The position numbers and the translations under genes are program-made. From the NCBI GenBank assembly GCA_964346395.1, contig CAYFUT010000033.1, forward strand, positions 1-27,562: DNA of 27,562 nt, in the 5' to 3' direction. This DNA comes from CAYFUT01 sp964346395 (lineage in GTDB: Bacteria; Bacillota; Halanaerobiia; Halobacteroidales; Halobacteroidaceae). Positions 1 to 7,173 of the stretch are shown here, one piece after another. Numbering within the stretch: the stretch's first letter is position 1; each line of letters opens with the position of its first letter. Under the pieces are notes generated by a model that saw only the letters and a program-made list of their open reading frames with translations, made no database searches and had not been told where the DNA came from.

Positions 1-11
1 AGCGCGAGGAG

Positions 12-41
12 GAGTAGATGCCTAGGCATCTACTCTTTTTT
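12..41 (+). terminator. Rho-independent terminator of an upstream gene
   Basis: A self-complementary 24-nt stretch (12-35) folds into an almost loop-free stem of about 10 bp and is followed by six T. It would end a transcript entering from the left, so the agr-like genes to the right probably form their own unit. Confidence 0.8.
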
Positions 42-131
42 GTATTTTATTCAATTAATAAAGGAAAATAAAACTAAATTATCGAAGACAAATAAGGTAA
101 GGGGAGTAAAATTATAATTGTAGGAATTAAC

Positions 132-605
132 ATGTTGGATTTAACTTTTTTTCAACTGGTATTTATTATTTTCCCGGAATATTTATTATTAGCCTATGTG
201 GGTTTAGGGATGATAGGCTATAAAATTAGTATAGTAAATAATTTAAAGGTTGCAGTAATCTGTACTTTTATTTTAGGATTTTTACGCAATATATTTTTTT
301 TATATGGACTTCATACTTTAATAATGATTTTGAGTTTAGCAGTAGTAATGAAATTGATAATAAATATTGAATTTAAAATAGCTTTTATTACTTCCTTAAT
401 AGGGGTTCTTATTTTAGGATTAGGGGAGACAATTATAATTTCTATAGGAATTAATCTGCTGCAAATAAAGATGGAAATAATGGCTAATGGATTAATTTCT
501 TACTTGTTTTCTTATCTTGGGAAGCTACCTATTATTATTATTGCTCTAGGAATTTATCAGAAGGAATGGAAGTTGATTGACCTAGGTGGTGAAGAGAGTG
601 AATAA
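132..605 (+). CDS. Multi-pass membrane protein, possible detached sensor domain of an AgrC-like kinase
   Basis: 157 residues, almost entirely hydrophobic. I count about five membrane helices (roughly residues 5-28, 38-58, 60-79, 82-107 and 120-142) and no soluble domain. The ATG follows a modest AGGA site six bases upstream. Its 3' end overlaps the following histidine kinase gene, so the two are probably translationally coupled. AgrC-type receptors normally carry six or seven helices ahead of the kinase domain. Here the kinase has only two, so this protein plus the next would add up to a complete AgrC-like receptor split in two. That is inference from gene order and helix count; I do not recognise the family by a motif. 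Confidence 0.7.
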   Translation: MLDLTFFQLVFIIFPEYLLLAYVGLGMIGYKISIVNNLKVAVICTFILGFLRNIFFLYGLHTLIMILSLAVVMKLIINIEFKIAFITSLIGVLILGLGETIIISIGINLLQIKMEIMANGLISYLFSYLGKLPIIIIALGIYQKEWKLIDLGGEESE

Positions 606-1446
606 TGACGATAAATTTAGGCTGCAATATATAATTGTTATTTTACTTGTCCAGTCGGTGTTATTGCTGCTAACTACTAGTTGGAAAGAAATAGATTTAT
701 TAATTATTCCGTTTGGAAAATATATGCATATAATTTTATTTATTGTAATTGGGTTGTCGGTATTATCTATAATTTTAATTCGTGATTTATATAAGATGAT
801 TAAAGAACAAGCTGAGGATAAAATAAAGCAAGTTAAAATAGAAGAAAAAGAACGGTTAATTAAAGAATTACGGAGTCAAAAACATGATTTTTCTAATCAT
901 TTACAAACTATCTCTGGTATGCTGCAGTTGGACAAAATAGACGAAGCACGTCAATATATTAATTCTTTAAATCGAGATTTAAAGAATATAAAAGAAGTAA
1001 AAGAAGAAACAGGGAAGACAATCTTAAGTTCTATTTTACTGCCGATGAAGCAGGAAGCAGAAGAAAAAGGAATAAAGTTTAACTATCAGATGGAAACGGG
1101 GGTTAAAGAGGTTACTTGTTCTTTAAATAAACTATTTCGAATAATTTCTAATCTGGTGGAGAATGCTATTGAAGCTACTCAGGATTATGAAGGAGAACAG
1201 ATAATAGAAGTAAAAGGCAATAATAAGCAAGAAATTTATATTATTTCTATTTATAATCGAGGACCGGTAATTAGTCGAGAACAACGAGAGAAAATATTTG
1301 AGCCGGGGATATCTACTAAGGGAGAAGACCGGGGCTTTGGTTTATATATTATTAAGTCATTAGTGGAAAAGAATGGAGGTAGACTAGAGCTAAAAAATAA
1401 ACTGGGTTATGGAAACCAATTTATCTGTTATTTGCCTAAGAATTAG
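598..1446 (+). CDS. Sensor histidine kinase, AgrC/CitA-like (Spo0B-type dimerisation domain)
   Basis: About 282 residues from the GTG at 598, which I prefer over in-frame GTGs at 586 and 589 because AGGTGGTGA lies five bases ahead of it. The gene overlaps the upstream membrane gene by 8 nt. Two membrane helices lie near residues 10-25 and 38-60, then a charged linker. A dimerisation/phosphoacceptor helix follows with H96 in the motif QKHDFSNHLQTISGML, characteristic of the AgrC/CitA/DcuS kinases. The ATP-binding HATPase_c domain has an N box (NLVENAIEA, N185) and an intact G box (RGFGLYI, around residue 246). A response regulator (AgrA-like) is not in the window. Adjacent agrBD genes suggest the ligand is their peptide, but this is inferred from context only. 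Confidence 0.88.
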   Translation: MNNDDKFRLQYIIVILLVQSVLLLLTTSWKEIDLLIIPFGKYMHIILFIVIGLSVLSIILIRDLYKMIKEQAEDKIKQVKIEEKERLIKELRSQKHDFSNHLQTISGMLQLDKIDEARQYINSLNRDLKNIKEVKEETGKTILSSILLPMKQEAEEKGIKFNYQMETGVKEVTCSLNKLFRIISNLVENAIEATQDYEGEQIIEVKGNNKQEIYIISIYNRGPVISREQREKIFEPGISTKGEDRGFGLYIIKSLVEKNGGRLELKNKLGYGNQFICYLPKN

Positions 1447-1489
1447 ATATTATAATTAAATATACATAAAAAATAATTTATCAAATTAT

Positions 1490-1518
1490 TTGACAAGATA
1501 ATAAATTTTTAGTAAAAT
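1490..1518 (+). promoter_or_regulatory. Sigma-A type promoter for agrBD
   Basis: TTGACA at 1490-1495, a 17-bp spacer and TAAAAT at 1513-1518, inside the AT-rich gap between the kinase and agrB. This implies agrBD can be transcribed separately from the receptor genes. No conserved inverted repeat that would mark an AgrA site is obvious. Confidence 0.7.
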
Positions 1519-1561
1519 ATAACTAAATAAAATAGTAAAAACATGGGAAAGTGATATATTT

Positions 1562-2185
1562 ATGGGGAGAAACGAGAATTTAGTCGAATCAGCAAGTAGA
1601 AAATTAGTAGATGGATTTTATTCAGACAAAAAACAGGAGGAAAAAGCAGTACTTCAGTATGGATTATCTGCCTTACTATCTACAATAATTGGTTTTGTAG
1701 TTATTGGGGTAGTATCTGGTTTGTTAGGTATATTTAAGCTAGCTATGACTGCTACTTTAGTTAGTGGAGTAATTCGTTTGTTTGCAGGGGGAGTACATTC
1801 TAGTACCTATAAACAGTGTGTTACAACGGGAGGAATTGTGTTTACTGGATTAGGATTAATTACCCAGCAGCTGGGAAGTCTGCTTTCTAATAGGGGAACT
1901 ATATTATTGGTTTGGCTGGTTTTTATTGGAGGAGGTAGTTTAATTTATCGTTATGCTCCAGCAGGAGTTAAAGAGAAACCTATTAAGTCGAAAGATAAGC
2001 AGCGGAAATTAAGAGTATATTCATTTATTATATTTTTTATAATTACTACTGTGGCTTTAATGTTACTTAGTTTTGAGGTTAATAAATTGATAGCTTTGGC
2101 TATGTTATTAGGGGCTATCTGGGAATTATTTACTATTACTCCTATCGCCTATAGATTGTTTAGGCGGGAATATATAAGGAGGTGA
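1562..2185 (+). CDS. agrB: AgrB-like accessory gene regulator membrane endopeptidase
   Basis: 207 residues with several membrane helices after an amphipathic N-terminus, the normal length for AgrB. AgrB proteins are membrane cysteine peptidases that remove the C-terminal tail of the AgrD precursor and help form the cyclic peptide. The catalytic pair is present: H79 in GGVHSSTY and C86 seven residues later in KQC, the same spacing as His77/Cys84 of Staphylococcus aureus AgrB. The stop TGA at 2183-2185 lies inside the AAGGAGGTGAT site that serves the following 38-codon gene, as expected for a coupled agrBD pair. The start ATG at 1562 has only a weak upstream site (GGGAAAGTG), so the start is a little uncertain. 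Confidence 0.93.
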   Translation: MGRNENLVESASRKLVDGFYSDKKQEEKAVLQYGLSALLSTIIGFVVIGVVSGLLGIFKLAMTATLVSGVIRLFAGGVHSSTYKQCVTTGGIVFTGLGLITQQLGSLLSNRGTILLVWLVFIGGGSLIYRYAPAGVKEKPIKSKDKQRKLRVYSFIIFFIITTVALMLLSFEVNKLIALAMLLGAIWELFTITPIAYRLFRREYIRR

Positions 2186-2191
2186 TTAATA

Positions 2192-2308
2192 ATGAAAACA
2201 TTAGTAGCTAATTTGTTGAAAGGAATAGCAGAAAACACTTCATCAGCTGCTACTTGGCTAATTGGTTATCAGCCTGAAGAACCAAAAACATTAAAAAAAG
2301 ATAAATAA
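2192..2308 (+). CDS. agrD: AgrD-like cyclic peptide pheromone precursor with Thr in place of the ring Cys
   Basis: A 38-residue ORF seven bases behind a near-perfect Shine-Dalgarno site and directly downstream of agrB. It has the AgrD layout: an amphipathic N-terminal helix (MKTLVANLLKGIAE), a short core (TSSAATWLIGY) and an acidic/proline tail (QPEEPKTLKK) matching the conserved Q-P-x-x-P tail of clostridial AgrD proteins. Counting back from the tail, the position normally held by the ring-forming Cys is Thr21; the peptide contains no Cys at all. A lactone through Thr21 (ring TWLIG), or through Ser17 or Ser18, is chemically possible; a Ser lactone is known from Staphylococcus intermedius. 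Two terminators follow directly. The gene call is confident from context; the mature product is inferred. Confidence 0.85.
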   Translation: MKTLVANLLKGIAENTSSAATWLIGYQPEEPKTLKKDK

Positions 2309-2312
2309 TATC

Positions 2313-2336
2313 CCCCCCTGAAAGGGGGGATTTTTT
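2313..2336 (+). terminator. Terminator after agrD (first of two)
   Basis: Six-C/six-G stem (2313-2318 with 2324-2329), 5-nt loop, then ATTTTTT. It starts five bases after the agrD stop codon. Confidence 0.88.
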
Positions 2337-2364
2337 ATTCGGGCTTATCCCGAATATTTTTTTT
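2337..2364 (+). terminator. Second, adjacent terminator after agrD
   Basis: ATTCGGG (2337-2343) pairs with CCCGAAT (2349-2355) around a 5-nt loop, followed by eight T. Two strong terminators in a row isolate the agr genes from purB. Confidence 0.87.
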
Positions 2365-2392
2365 ATTTAACTATTAAATTTTCGACATATTA

Positions 2393-2421
2393 TTGACAAC
2401 CCACTATCCCTTTGCTATTAT
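2393..2421 (+). promoter_or_regulatory. Sigma-A promoter of purB-purA
   Basis: TTGACA at 2393-2398, 17-bp spacer, TATTAT at 2416-2421. Only about 34 nt separate the predicted start of transcription from the purB ATG, so there is no riboswitch on this transcript. A PurR-like site is not evident. Confidence 0.8.
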
Positions 2422-2461
2422 ATTAATGTTGTGAATAAATAAAATTTTAGGGGGCTTTCAT

Positions 2462-3757
2462 ATGATTGAGCGGTATAGCTTACCGGAAATGAAACAAGTT
2501 TGGAGTGAAAAAAGTAAATTTAATAAGTGGTTAGAGATTGAAATTGCTGTCTGTGAAGCTGTACAGGAAATGGGAGAAATACCTGAGGCAGCAGTTGCTA
2601 AAATTAAAGAGAATGCCTCTTTTACCGTGGATAGAATTAAAGAAATAGAACAGGAAACGCGGCATGATATTCTGGCCTTTTTGCAGGCCGTAAAAGAAAA
2701 TTTAAGTGAAGAATCTAAATATATTCACCAGGGTTTAACTTCTTCTGATATTAAAGATACAGCGCGGGCTTTACAGTTAAAAGAAGCAGCTGAATTAATA
2801 TTAGCCGATTTAGAAGAATTAAAAGAAGCTATCGGGAAGCAGGCGAAAGAATATAAATGGCAGATTATGATCGGCCGCACCCATGGAGTCCATGCAGAAC
2901 CTGTGACCTGGGGATTGAAGTTGGCTAACTGGTATTCAGAGCTGGACCGACAGATTATTAGAATGGAAGAGGTGCTGGCTCGAATTAGTGTGGGTAAGAT
3001 TTCGGGGGCAGTAGGAACTTTTGCTAATATAGATCCTAAAGTTGAAGAAGCGGCCTGTAGAAAGTTAGAATTACAGCCGGCAGCTATCTCTAATCAAATT
3101 CTCCAGCGGGATAGGCATGCGGAATACTTATCTACTTTAGCTTTGCTAGCTGCTTCTCTCGATAAATTTGCTACGGAAATTCGTAATTTGCAGCGGACTG
3201 ATATTTTGGAAGTCGAAGAATCCTTTCGCAGTGGGCAAAAAGGTTCTTCAGCTATGCCGCACAAGAAAAATCCAATTGTTTGCGAACGGATATCAGGGTT
3301 GGCCCGGGTAGTTAAGTCGAATGCTAATACTGGATTTGATAATGTGAGTTTATGGCATGAGCGGGATCTGACTCATTCTTCTCCAGAGCGGATAACTTTA
3401 CCGGATAGCAGTATTCTGATTGATTATATGTTAACTAAATTTAAAGCAGTAATTAATAATTTAAAAATACATAGTGATAATATGGAAAGTAATTTAGAAA
3501 CAACGCAGGGGCTTATTTTTTCGCAAAAAGTTATGTTAAAATTAGTTGACCAGGGTTTACTGCGGGAAGAAGCCTATGAATTAGTACAGCGGAATGCAAT
3601 GCAGGCTTGGGAAGAAAAGACTAAATTTAAAGATTTATTGCTGGCTGATGAAGAAATTAGACAGCATTTAGATTCACAGCAGATTGAAGAAATTTTTGAT
3701 TATGACTACCATTTACAGGAGATAGATACTATTTTCCAGCGAGTAGGGATTGAATAA
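2462..3757 (+). CDS. purB: Adenylosuccinate lyase (Bacillus-type PurB)
   Basis: 431 residues, the full length of the Bacillus-type enzyme. It belongs to the fumarase/aspartase superfamily and cleaves both SAICAR to AICAR and adenylosuccinate to AMP, releasing fumarate. Visible family signatures are the N-terminal IERYSLPEM, RHDI near residue 68, TSSDIKDT near residue 93, GRTHG (138-142, with the conserved His) and the flexible-loop signature SSAMPHKKNP (262-271). A G-run Shine-Dalgarno site (AGGGGGG) precedes the ATG. It sits 64 bp upstream of purA, so the two could make AMP from IMP as one unit. A second, only distantly related lyase is encoded at 14042-15430, so the two may divide the labour. 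Confidence 0.97.
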   Translation: MIERYSLPEMKQVWSEKSKFNKWLEIEIAVCEAVQEMGEIPEAAVAKIKENASFTVDRIKEIEQETRHDILAFLQAVKENLSEESKYIHQGLTSSDIKDTARALQLKEAAELILADLEELKEAIGKQAKEYKWQIMIGRTHGVHAEPVTWGLKLANWYSELDRQIIRMEEVLARISVGKISGAVGTFANIDPKVEEAACRKLELQPAAISNQILQRDRHAEYLSTLALLAASLDKFATEIRNLQRTDILEVEESFRSGQKGSSAMPHKKNPIVCERISGLARVVKSNANTGFDNVSLWHERDLTHSSPERITLPDSSILIDYMLTKFKAVINNLKIHSDNMESNLETTQGLIFSQKVMLKLVDQGLLREEAYELVQRNAMQAWEEKTKFKDLLLADEEIRQHLDSQQIEEIFDYDYHLQEIDTIFQRVGIE

Positions 3758-3821
3758 ACTAACAATGGAGAATGGAAAATGAAAAAACAAACTGTTAATT
3801 TGCTTAAGGGGGCTTTATTAG
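3758..3821 (+). other. purB-purA spacer with AATGGAGAATGG-type low-complexity sequence
   Basis: The spacer contains repetitive AATGGAGAATGGAAAATG-like sequence and the word AACTGTTA. Both resemble material elsewhere in the window (20477-20540 and the repeats near 8350 and 8730). It ends with the purA ribosome binding site AAGGGGG. No terminator is present, which supports co-transcription. Confidence 0.4.
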
Positions 3822-5108
3822 ATGTCAACAGCAGTGATAGTAGGGACGCAGTGGGGAGATGAAGGGAAAGGAAAAATTACTGATTTGGTCAGTGAACAGG
3901 CTGATGTAGTAGTTAGGTATCAAGGTGGGAATAATGCCGGTCATACAGTAGTAGTTGAAGATAAAGAATATAAATTACATTTAATACCTTCTGGAATTTT
4001 ATATCCGGATACTAAATGTGTAATCGGGAATGGAGTAGTGGTTGACCCGGAAATTTTACTAGAAGAATTGGAATATTTAAAGGAGAAAGGGATAGAAGTA
4101 ACTGATTTTCATATTAGTTCTAAGGCGCATTTAATTATGCCTTATCATAAACTATTGGATAATGCTGAAGAAGCTAGAAAAGGCAGCGATAAAATAGGGA
4201 CTACCGGCAAAGGAATTGGTCCTGTCTATAGAGATAAAATCGGGCGACTGGGGATTAGAATGGAAGATTTGTTAGATAAAGACCAGTTTGCTAAGCAAGT
4301 AAAAGAAGCGGTAGAATTGAAGAATTTAGTTTTGGAAAAGATATATGGTCTAGAGCCAGTAGAAGCAGAAAAAATTATTGCTGATTATTTAGAATATGCA
4401 GAGAAAATCAAGCCGTTTATTACTGATACTTCGCAGTTGATTAATCAGGCAATTGCCGATGATAAAAATGTTCTGTTTGAAGGAGCGCAGGGAACTTTAT
4501 TAGATATAGACCACGGAACTTATCCCTATGTAACATCTTCTAACCCGACAGCGGGAGGAGTTTGTGCGGGAGCAGGAGTTGGCCCGACTAAGATTGAACA
4601 GGTAGTAGGAATTGTAAAAGCTTATACTACTCGCGTTGGAGGGGGACCGTTTCCGACGGAGCTAGAAGGAGATATGGGGGATCAGTTACGGGAAAAAGGT
4701 GCTGAATTTGGTACAACTACTGGCCGCCCGCGCCGGTGCGGTTGGTTTGATGCGCCGATTGTGAGGTATGCAGTGCGGGTTAATGGACTAACTAGCTTAG
4801 CAATTACAAAGTTGGATGTCCTAGATGAATTAGAAGAAATTAAAATTTGCCGCGGTTATAAATATCAGGGTGAAGTTCTAACTGAGTTTCCTACTAATGA
4901 GCGGATATTAAAAGATTGTGAACCGATTTATGAAACCTGGCCGGGATGGCAGGAGGATACTTCTAAAATTAAGAACTATCAAAATTTACCGGAAAGTGCT
5001 CAGCATTATTTGGATAGAATCTGTGAGTTAACGGGAGCTGAACTATCAATTTTATCAGTCGGACCTAATCGCAGTGAAACTATGATATTAAAACTACCAA
5101 TGGAATAA
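3822..5108 (+). CDS. purA: Adenylosuccinate synthetase
   Basis: 428 residues, the normal length. It joins IMP and aspartate using GTP, giving adenylosuccinate, the first committed step to AMP. The P-loop-like motif WGDEGKGK lies at residues 11-18 and contains the catalytic Asp13. Further signatures are NAGHTVV near residue 39, GTTGKGIGP near 128, the GTTTGRPRRCGW segment near 300, and the C-terminal VGPNRSET. The AAGGGGG site lies before the ATG. The last 45 bp recur, slightly altered, at 6941-6985, which suggests that the present 3' end was supplied or copied when the intervening segment arrived. The protein itself appears intact. Confidence 0.98.
   Translation: MSTAVIVGTQWGDEGKGKITDLVSEQADVVVRYQGGNNAGHTVVVEDKEYKLHLIPSGILYPDTKCVIGNGVVVDPEILLEELEYLKEKGIEVTDFHISSKAHLIMPYHKLLDNAEEARKGSDKIGTTGKGIGPVYRDKIGRLGIRMEDLLDKDQFAKQVKEAVELKNLVLEKIYGLEPVEAEKIIADYLEYAEKIKPFITDTSQLINQAIADDKNVLFEGAQGTLLDIDHGTYPYVTSSNPTAGGVCAGAGVGPTKIEQVVGIVKAYTTRVGGGPFPTELEGDMGDQLREKGAEFGTTTGRPRRCGWFDAPIVRYAVRVNGLTSLAITKLDVLDELEEIKICRGYKYQGEVLTEFPTNERILKDCEPIYETWPGWQEDTSKIKNYQNLPESAQHYLDRICELTGAELSILSVGPNRSETMILKLPME
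5064..5108 (+). repeat. Direct repeat, copy 1: 3' end of purA
   Basis: The last 45 bp of purA match 6941-6985 at 42 of 45 positions. The two copies bracket about 1.83 kb holding the AbrB-type genes and the degenerate kinase. Confidence 0.9.
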
Positions 5109-5117
5109 ATAAGCAAG

Positions 5118-5148
5118 ATGCCGGCCAATTATTGGTCGGCATTTTATT
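5118..5148 (+). terminator. Terminator of purB-purA
   Basis: An 11-bp stem (5118-5128 with 5132-5142, one G-U pair) has a 3-nt loop and a T-rich tail. It begins ten bases after the purA stop. Confidence 0.88.
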
Positions 5149-5455
5149 ATTTTTTGCTAATAAATTTAATATTAAAAATATACTAAATAATGTTTATTTA
5201 ACACATTTATGAATTTAGTTAAGTAATTATTTTAAAGTCCATTAATTAATTTTTTTGGATGAAAAATATTTTTAAAACAAATTTAACATAAATTTTAATT
5301 TAAACCTATTTATTTTAATTAAATGGAATAAATCGACTAATTTCCTCTATTTTTTTACAAATAATTATTGAATTTCTTTTTCTGGTTTGATAATCTAAAA
5401 CCAGGTTAGTAAAAAAATATACTTAAATGTATTTAATTTGATTAGGGGGGGTATT
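5149..5455. other. AT-rich intergenic stretch without a recognised gene
   Basis: About 300 nt, very AT-rich and rich in in-frame stops. I see no RNA motif. TTGAAT near 5368 and GATAAT near 5389 form at best a weak promoter with a short spacer. The segment ends in the strong G-run ribosome binding site of the next gene. Confidence 0.5.
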
Positions 5456-5749
5456 TTGGAATTAACTAGTATTATTAGACAAGTAGATGATTTAGGCAGA
5501 ATTGTGGTACCAAAAGAAATTAGAGAACAGTGGGAGATTAAGCCTGGAGAATCAGTAGAGGTATTTTTTGAGCCGGAAGAAGAAAGTATAATTTTAAAGA
5601 AATATCAACGAGGATGCTTTTTTTGTGATACGGTAGAAGTAGAAAAGCTATATAAAGGAAAAGGTATTTGTAAAGAGTGTCTAATGGAAATGAAAGCGAA
5701 AGTAAAGGATGATGTAGTACAAACCAATAATTTATCTCAAACAAAGTGA
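5456..5749 (+). CDS. AbrB/SpoVT-type transcription regulator with a C-terminal four-Cys motif (copy 1)
   Basis: 97 residues from the TTG at 5456, chosen because AGGGGGGG lies a few bases ahead; a longer reading from 5438 would place that site inside the gene. The N-terminal half is a swapped-hairpin AbrB domain (IIRQVDDLGRIVVPKEIR, then the conserved ESVEVFF and IILKKY strands), which in this family forms a dimeric DNA-binding fold. The C-terminal part carries CFFC and CKEC, likely a small zinc-binding knuckle, as in clostridial AbrB relatives. AbrB proteins are transition-state regulators. A close paralogue follows 43 bp downstream, sharing a 73-bp stretch of identical DNA. Confidence 0.88.
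   Translation: MELTSIIRQVDDLGRIVVPKEIREQWEIKPGESVEVFFEPEEESIILKKYQRGCFFCDTVEVEKLYKGKGICKECLMEMKAKVKDDVVQTNNLSQTK
5544..5616 (+). repeat. 73-bp identical block shared by the two AbrB genes, copy 1
   Basis: Positions 5544-5616 and 5881-5953 are identical across 73 bp, including silent positions, while sequence on both sides differs at many sites. Confidence 0.95.
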
Positions 5750-5792
5750 TGTAATATAAAAATATACAATTATCCTTCAGGGGGGATATAAA

Positions 5793-6071
5793 TTGAAATT
5801 TACTGGTATTATCCGCAAACCAGATAAGTTAGGACGATTTGCATTACCGAAAGAACTGAGAAAGCAGGGAGAAATAAAATCTGGAGAATCAGTAGAGGTA
5901 TTTTTTGAGCCGGAAGAAGAAAGTATAATTTTAAAGAAATATCAACGAGGATGTGTTTTTTGTGATAAAGTAGAAGTAGAAAAAGTATATATGGGAAAAG
6001 GCATTTGTAAGGAGTGTCTAATGGAAATGAAAAATGAAGTAAACAATAATAAATTATGCCAAAAAAGTTAA
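5793..6071 (+). CDS. AbrB/SpoVT-type transcription regulator with a C-terminal four-Cys motif (copy 2)
   Basis: 92 residues starting at TTG, seven bases behind GGGGGG. The layout matches its upstream neighbour: an AbrB hairpin (GIIRKPDKLGRFALPKELR), the strands ESVEVFF and IILKKY, then CVFC and CKEC. The DNA-contacting N-terminal part has diverged from copy 1 (GRIVVPKEIR against GRFALPKELR) while the middle is identical at the DNA level. This implies duplication with later gene conversion of the core, and possibly different DNA targets or heterodimers. The TTG start may keep expression low. The final tail differs completely from copy 1. Confidence 0.86.
   Translation: MKFTGIIRKPDKLGRFALPKELRKQGEIKSGESVEVFFEPEEESIILKKYQRGCVFCDKVEVEKVYMGKGICKECLMEMKNEVNNNKLCQKS
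5881..5953 (+). repeat. 73-bp identical block shared by the two AbrB genes, copy 2
   Basis: Second copy of the block at 5544-5616, in direct orientation 337 bp downstream. Confidence 0.95.
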
Positions 6072-6135
6072 TATAATTTTAGATGAAACATTAATAATCT
6101 TGATTATTCCATTGTAATAGTTAGGGGGGATAAAA

Positions 6136-6921
6136 ATCAAATTTTCCAATAAGCAATTTAAATATATTGGTAGTTTATTAGTAGGACAAATTGTTTTATT
6201 AGGTTTTATTACTCTAGAAGGTAGTAAATTATTTAATGTTATTTATATTTCACCGTTTATTGCTAAGTTAGGAACGGTAATTGTATTTATTAGTGCTATC
6301 TGGAAGTCGCATAATGTTGCTAAAGAAAGATATATACAGTCAAGATTGGAGGAAAAAGAAAAATTCATTACCAGATTAAAAAGTGAAAAACATAAATTTT
6401 TTGATTGTTTGCAGACGATTTGGGGCTTAATTGAAATAAAAGATGAGGAAAAGGTAAAAGAATATATAGAATTTTTAGATCAGGAGTTTAAAAACGAGGT
6501 AACTTCTGGGGATAAAAAGAGAATTATTGAGTCTAACTTAGAGCCATTGAGAATAGAAGCAGAAGAAGCAAATATAGATTTTGATTGCCAATTAAATAAA
6601 GGGCTTAAGAGTATAAAGTGTTCTTTGGGTCGTTTAGTTAGGATAGCTTTTAATTTAGTTGAAAATGCAATTGAAATAGCTCAAGAACTGAATGATAATA
6701 GAAAAATTAGTATTAAAGGAAATAAAAAAAATGAACAGTATATAATTTCAGTGAGTATTAGTAATACTAATAAAAAAGAAGTAGATAATAAGATAACTAA
6801 CAAAAAAAGAATAAATAATTTAGAAATTGTTAAGTTTTTAGTAGATAAAGCAGGCGGTAAATTTGAAACAAAATATATTGGAAATGAAATGAAATTTATT
6901 TGTTTGTTACCTAAAAAATAA
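6136..6921 (+). pseudogene. Degenerate AgrC-like histidine kinase paralogue without a standard start codon
   Basis: An open frame continuous from about 6121 to the stop at 6921 gives about 261 residues from the ATC at 6136. That ATC sits six bases behind GGGGGG, exactly where a start codon belongs, but it is not ATG, GTG or TTG. The first standard in-frame ATG is at 6346, past both membrane helices. The protein aligns end to end with the kinase at 598-1446: two helices, a phosphoacceptor-like helix (SEKHKFFDCLQTIWGL, His kept, the acidic residue after it now Lys) and an N box (NLVENAIEIAQ). The G box and ATP lid are gone, replaced by Lys/Asn-rich sequence. It may be a decaying gene, or a pseudokinase or dimerisation partner made from a rare start codon. 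Confidence 0.75.
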
Positions 6922-6940
6922 TTTAATTATAAGTTATTCT

Positions 6941-6985
6941 CCTTATCGCAGTGAAACTATGATATTAGAACTGCCAATGGAATAA
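6941..6985 (+). repeat. Direct repeat, copy 2: relic of the purA 3' end
   Basis: Matches 5064-5108 at 42 of 45 positions. In frame it reads PYRSETMILELPME-stop against PNRSETMILKLPME-stop in purA. Nothing purA-like extends upstream of 6941. Confidence 0.9.
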
Positions 6986-7000
6986 TTATTGTGTTTTTTT

Positions 7001-7030
7001 AAACCGTTCTTAGGCGGTTTTTTATTTTTT
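7001..7030 (+). terminator. Terminator behind the purA 3'-end relic
   Basis: AAACCG (7001-7006) pairs with CGGTTT (7015-7020) around an 8-nt loop, with a T-rich tail running to 7030 (one A interrupts the T run). It may be the ancestral purA terminator left behind when the 5109-6940 segment was inserted. Confidence 0.75.
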
Positions 7031-7069
7031 TGAATAGGTTTGTAATGAGTATCCAATACTAAGAAAGAA

Positions 7070-7173
7070 ATCTCGAGGGGGCTGCTAGCTTGTGGCAGGT
7101 AGATGTCAACCTGGCTACTAGCTTTAGGCGAACAAAGTGGAGTTAATATTTATGATGAGAATTCTATCGAGAA
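7070..7173 (+). ncRNA. Possible structured leader ahead of the lipoprotein gene
   Basis: TCTCGA near 7070 can pair with TCGAGA near 7168. Inside, GCTAG pairs with CTAGC and CAGGT with ACCTG, leaving an 8-nt apical loop. It matches no riboswitch class I know and overlaps a 28-codon ORF, so the pairing could be fortuitous. Confidence 0.3.

Noticed and set aside
5538..5744. Minus-strand open frame opposite the first AbrB-type gene
   Set aside because: It lies wholly over a well-supported gene, has no ribosome binding site and no recognisable protein features. The same applies to minus-strand frames over purD, the permease, purK, purM, purN, malE and malF.
5109..6940. Insertion sequence or prophage remnant between the purA 3'-end copies
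   Set aside because: No transposase, integrase or terminal inverted repeats are visible; only the flanking direct repeat supports an insertion.
7070..7173. A known riboswitch class ahead of the lipoprotein
   Set aside because: I compared it mentally with cyclic-di-GMP, glycine, lysine, cobalamin and fluoride consensus cores and found none; it is kept only as an unassigned fold.
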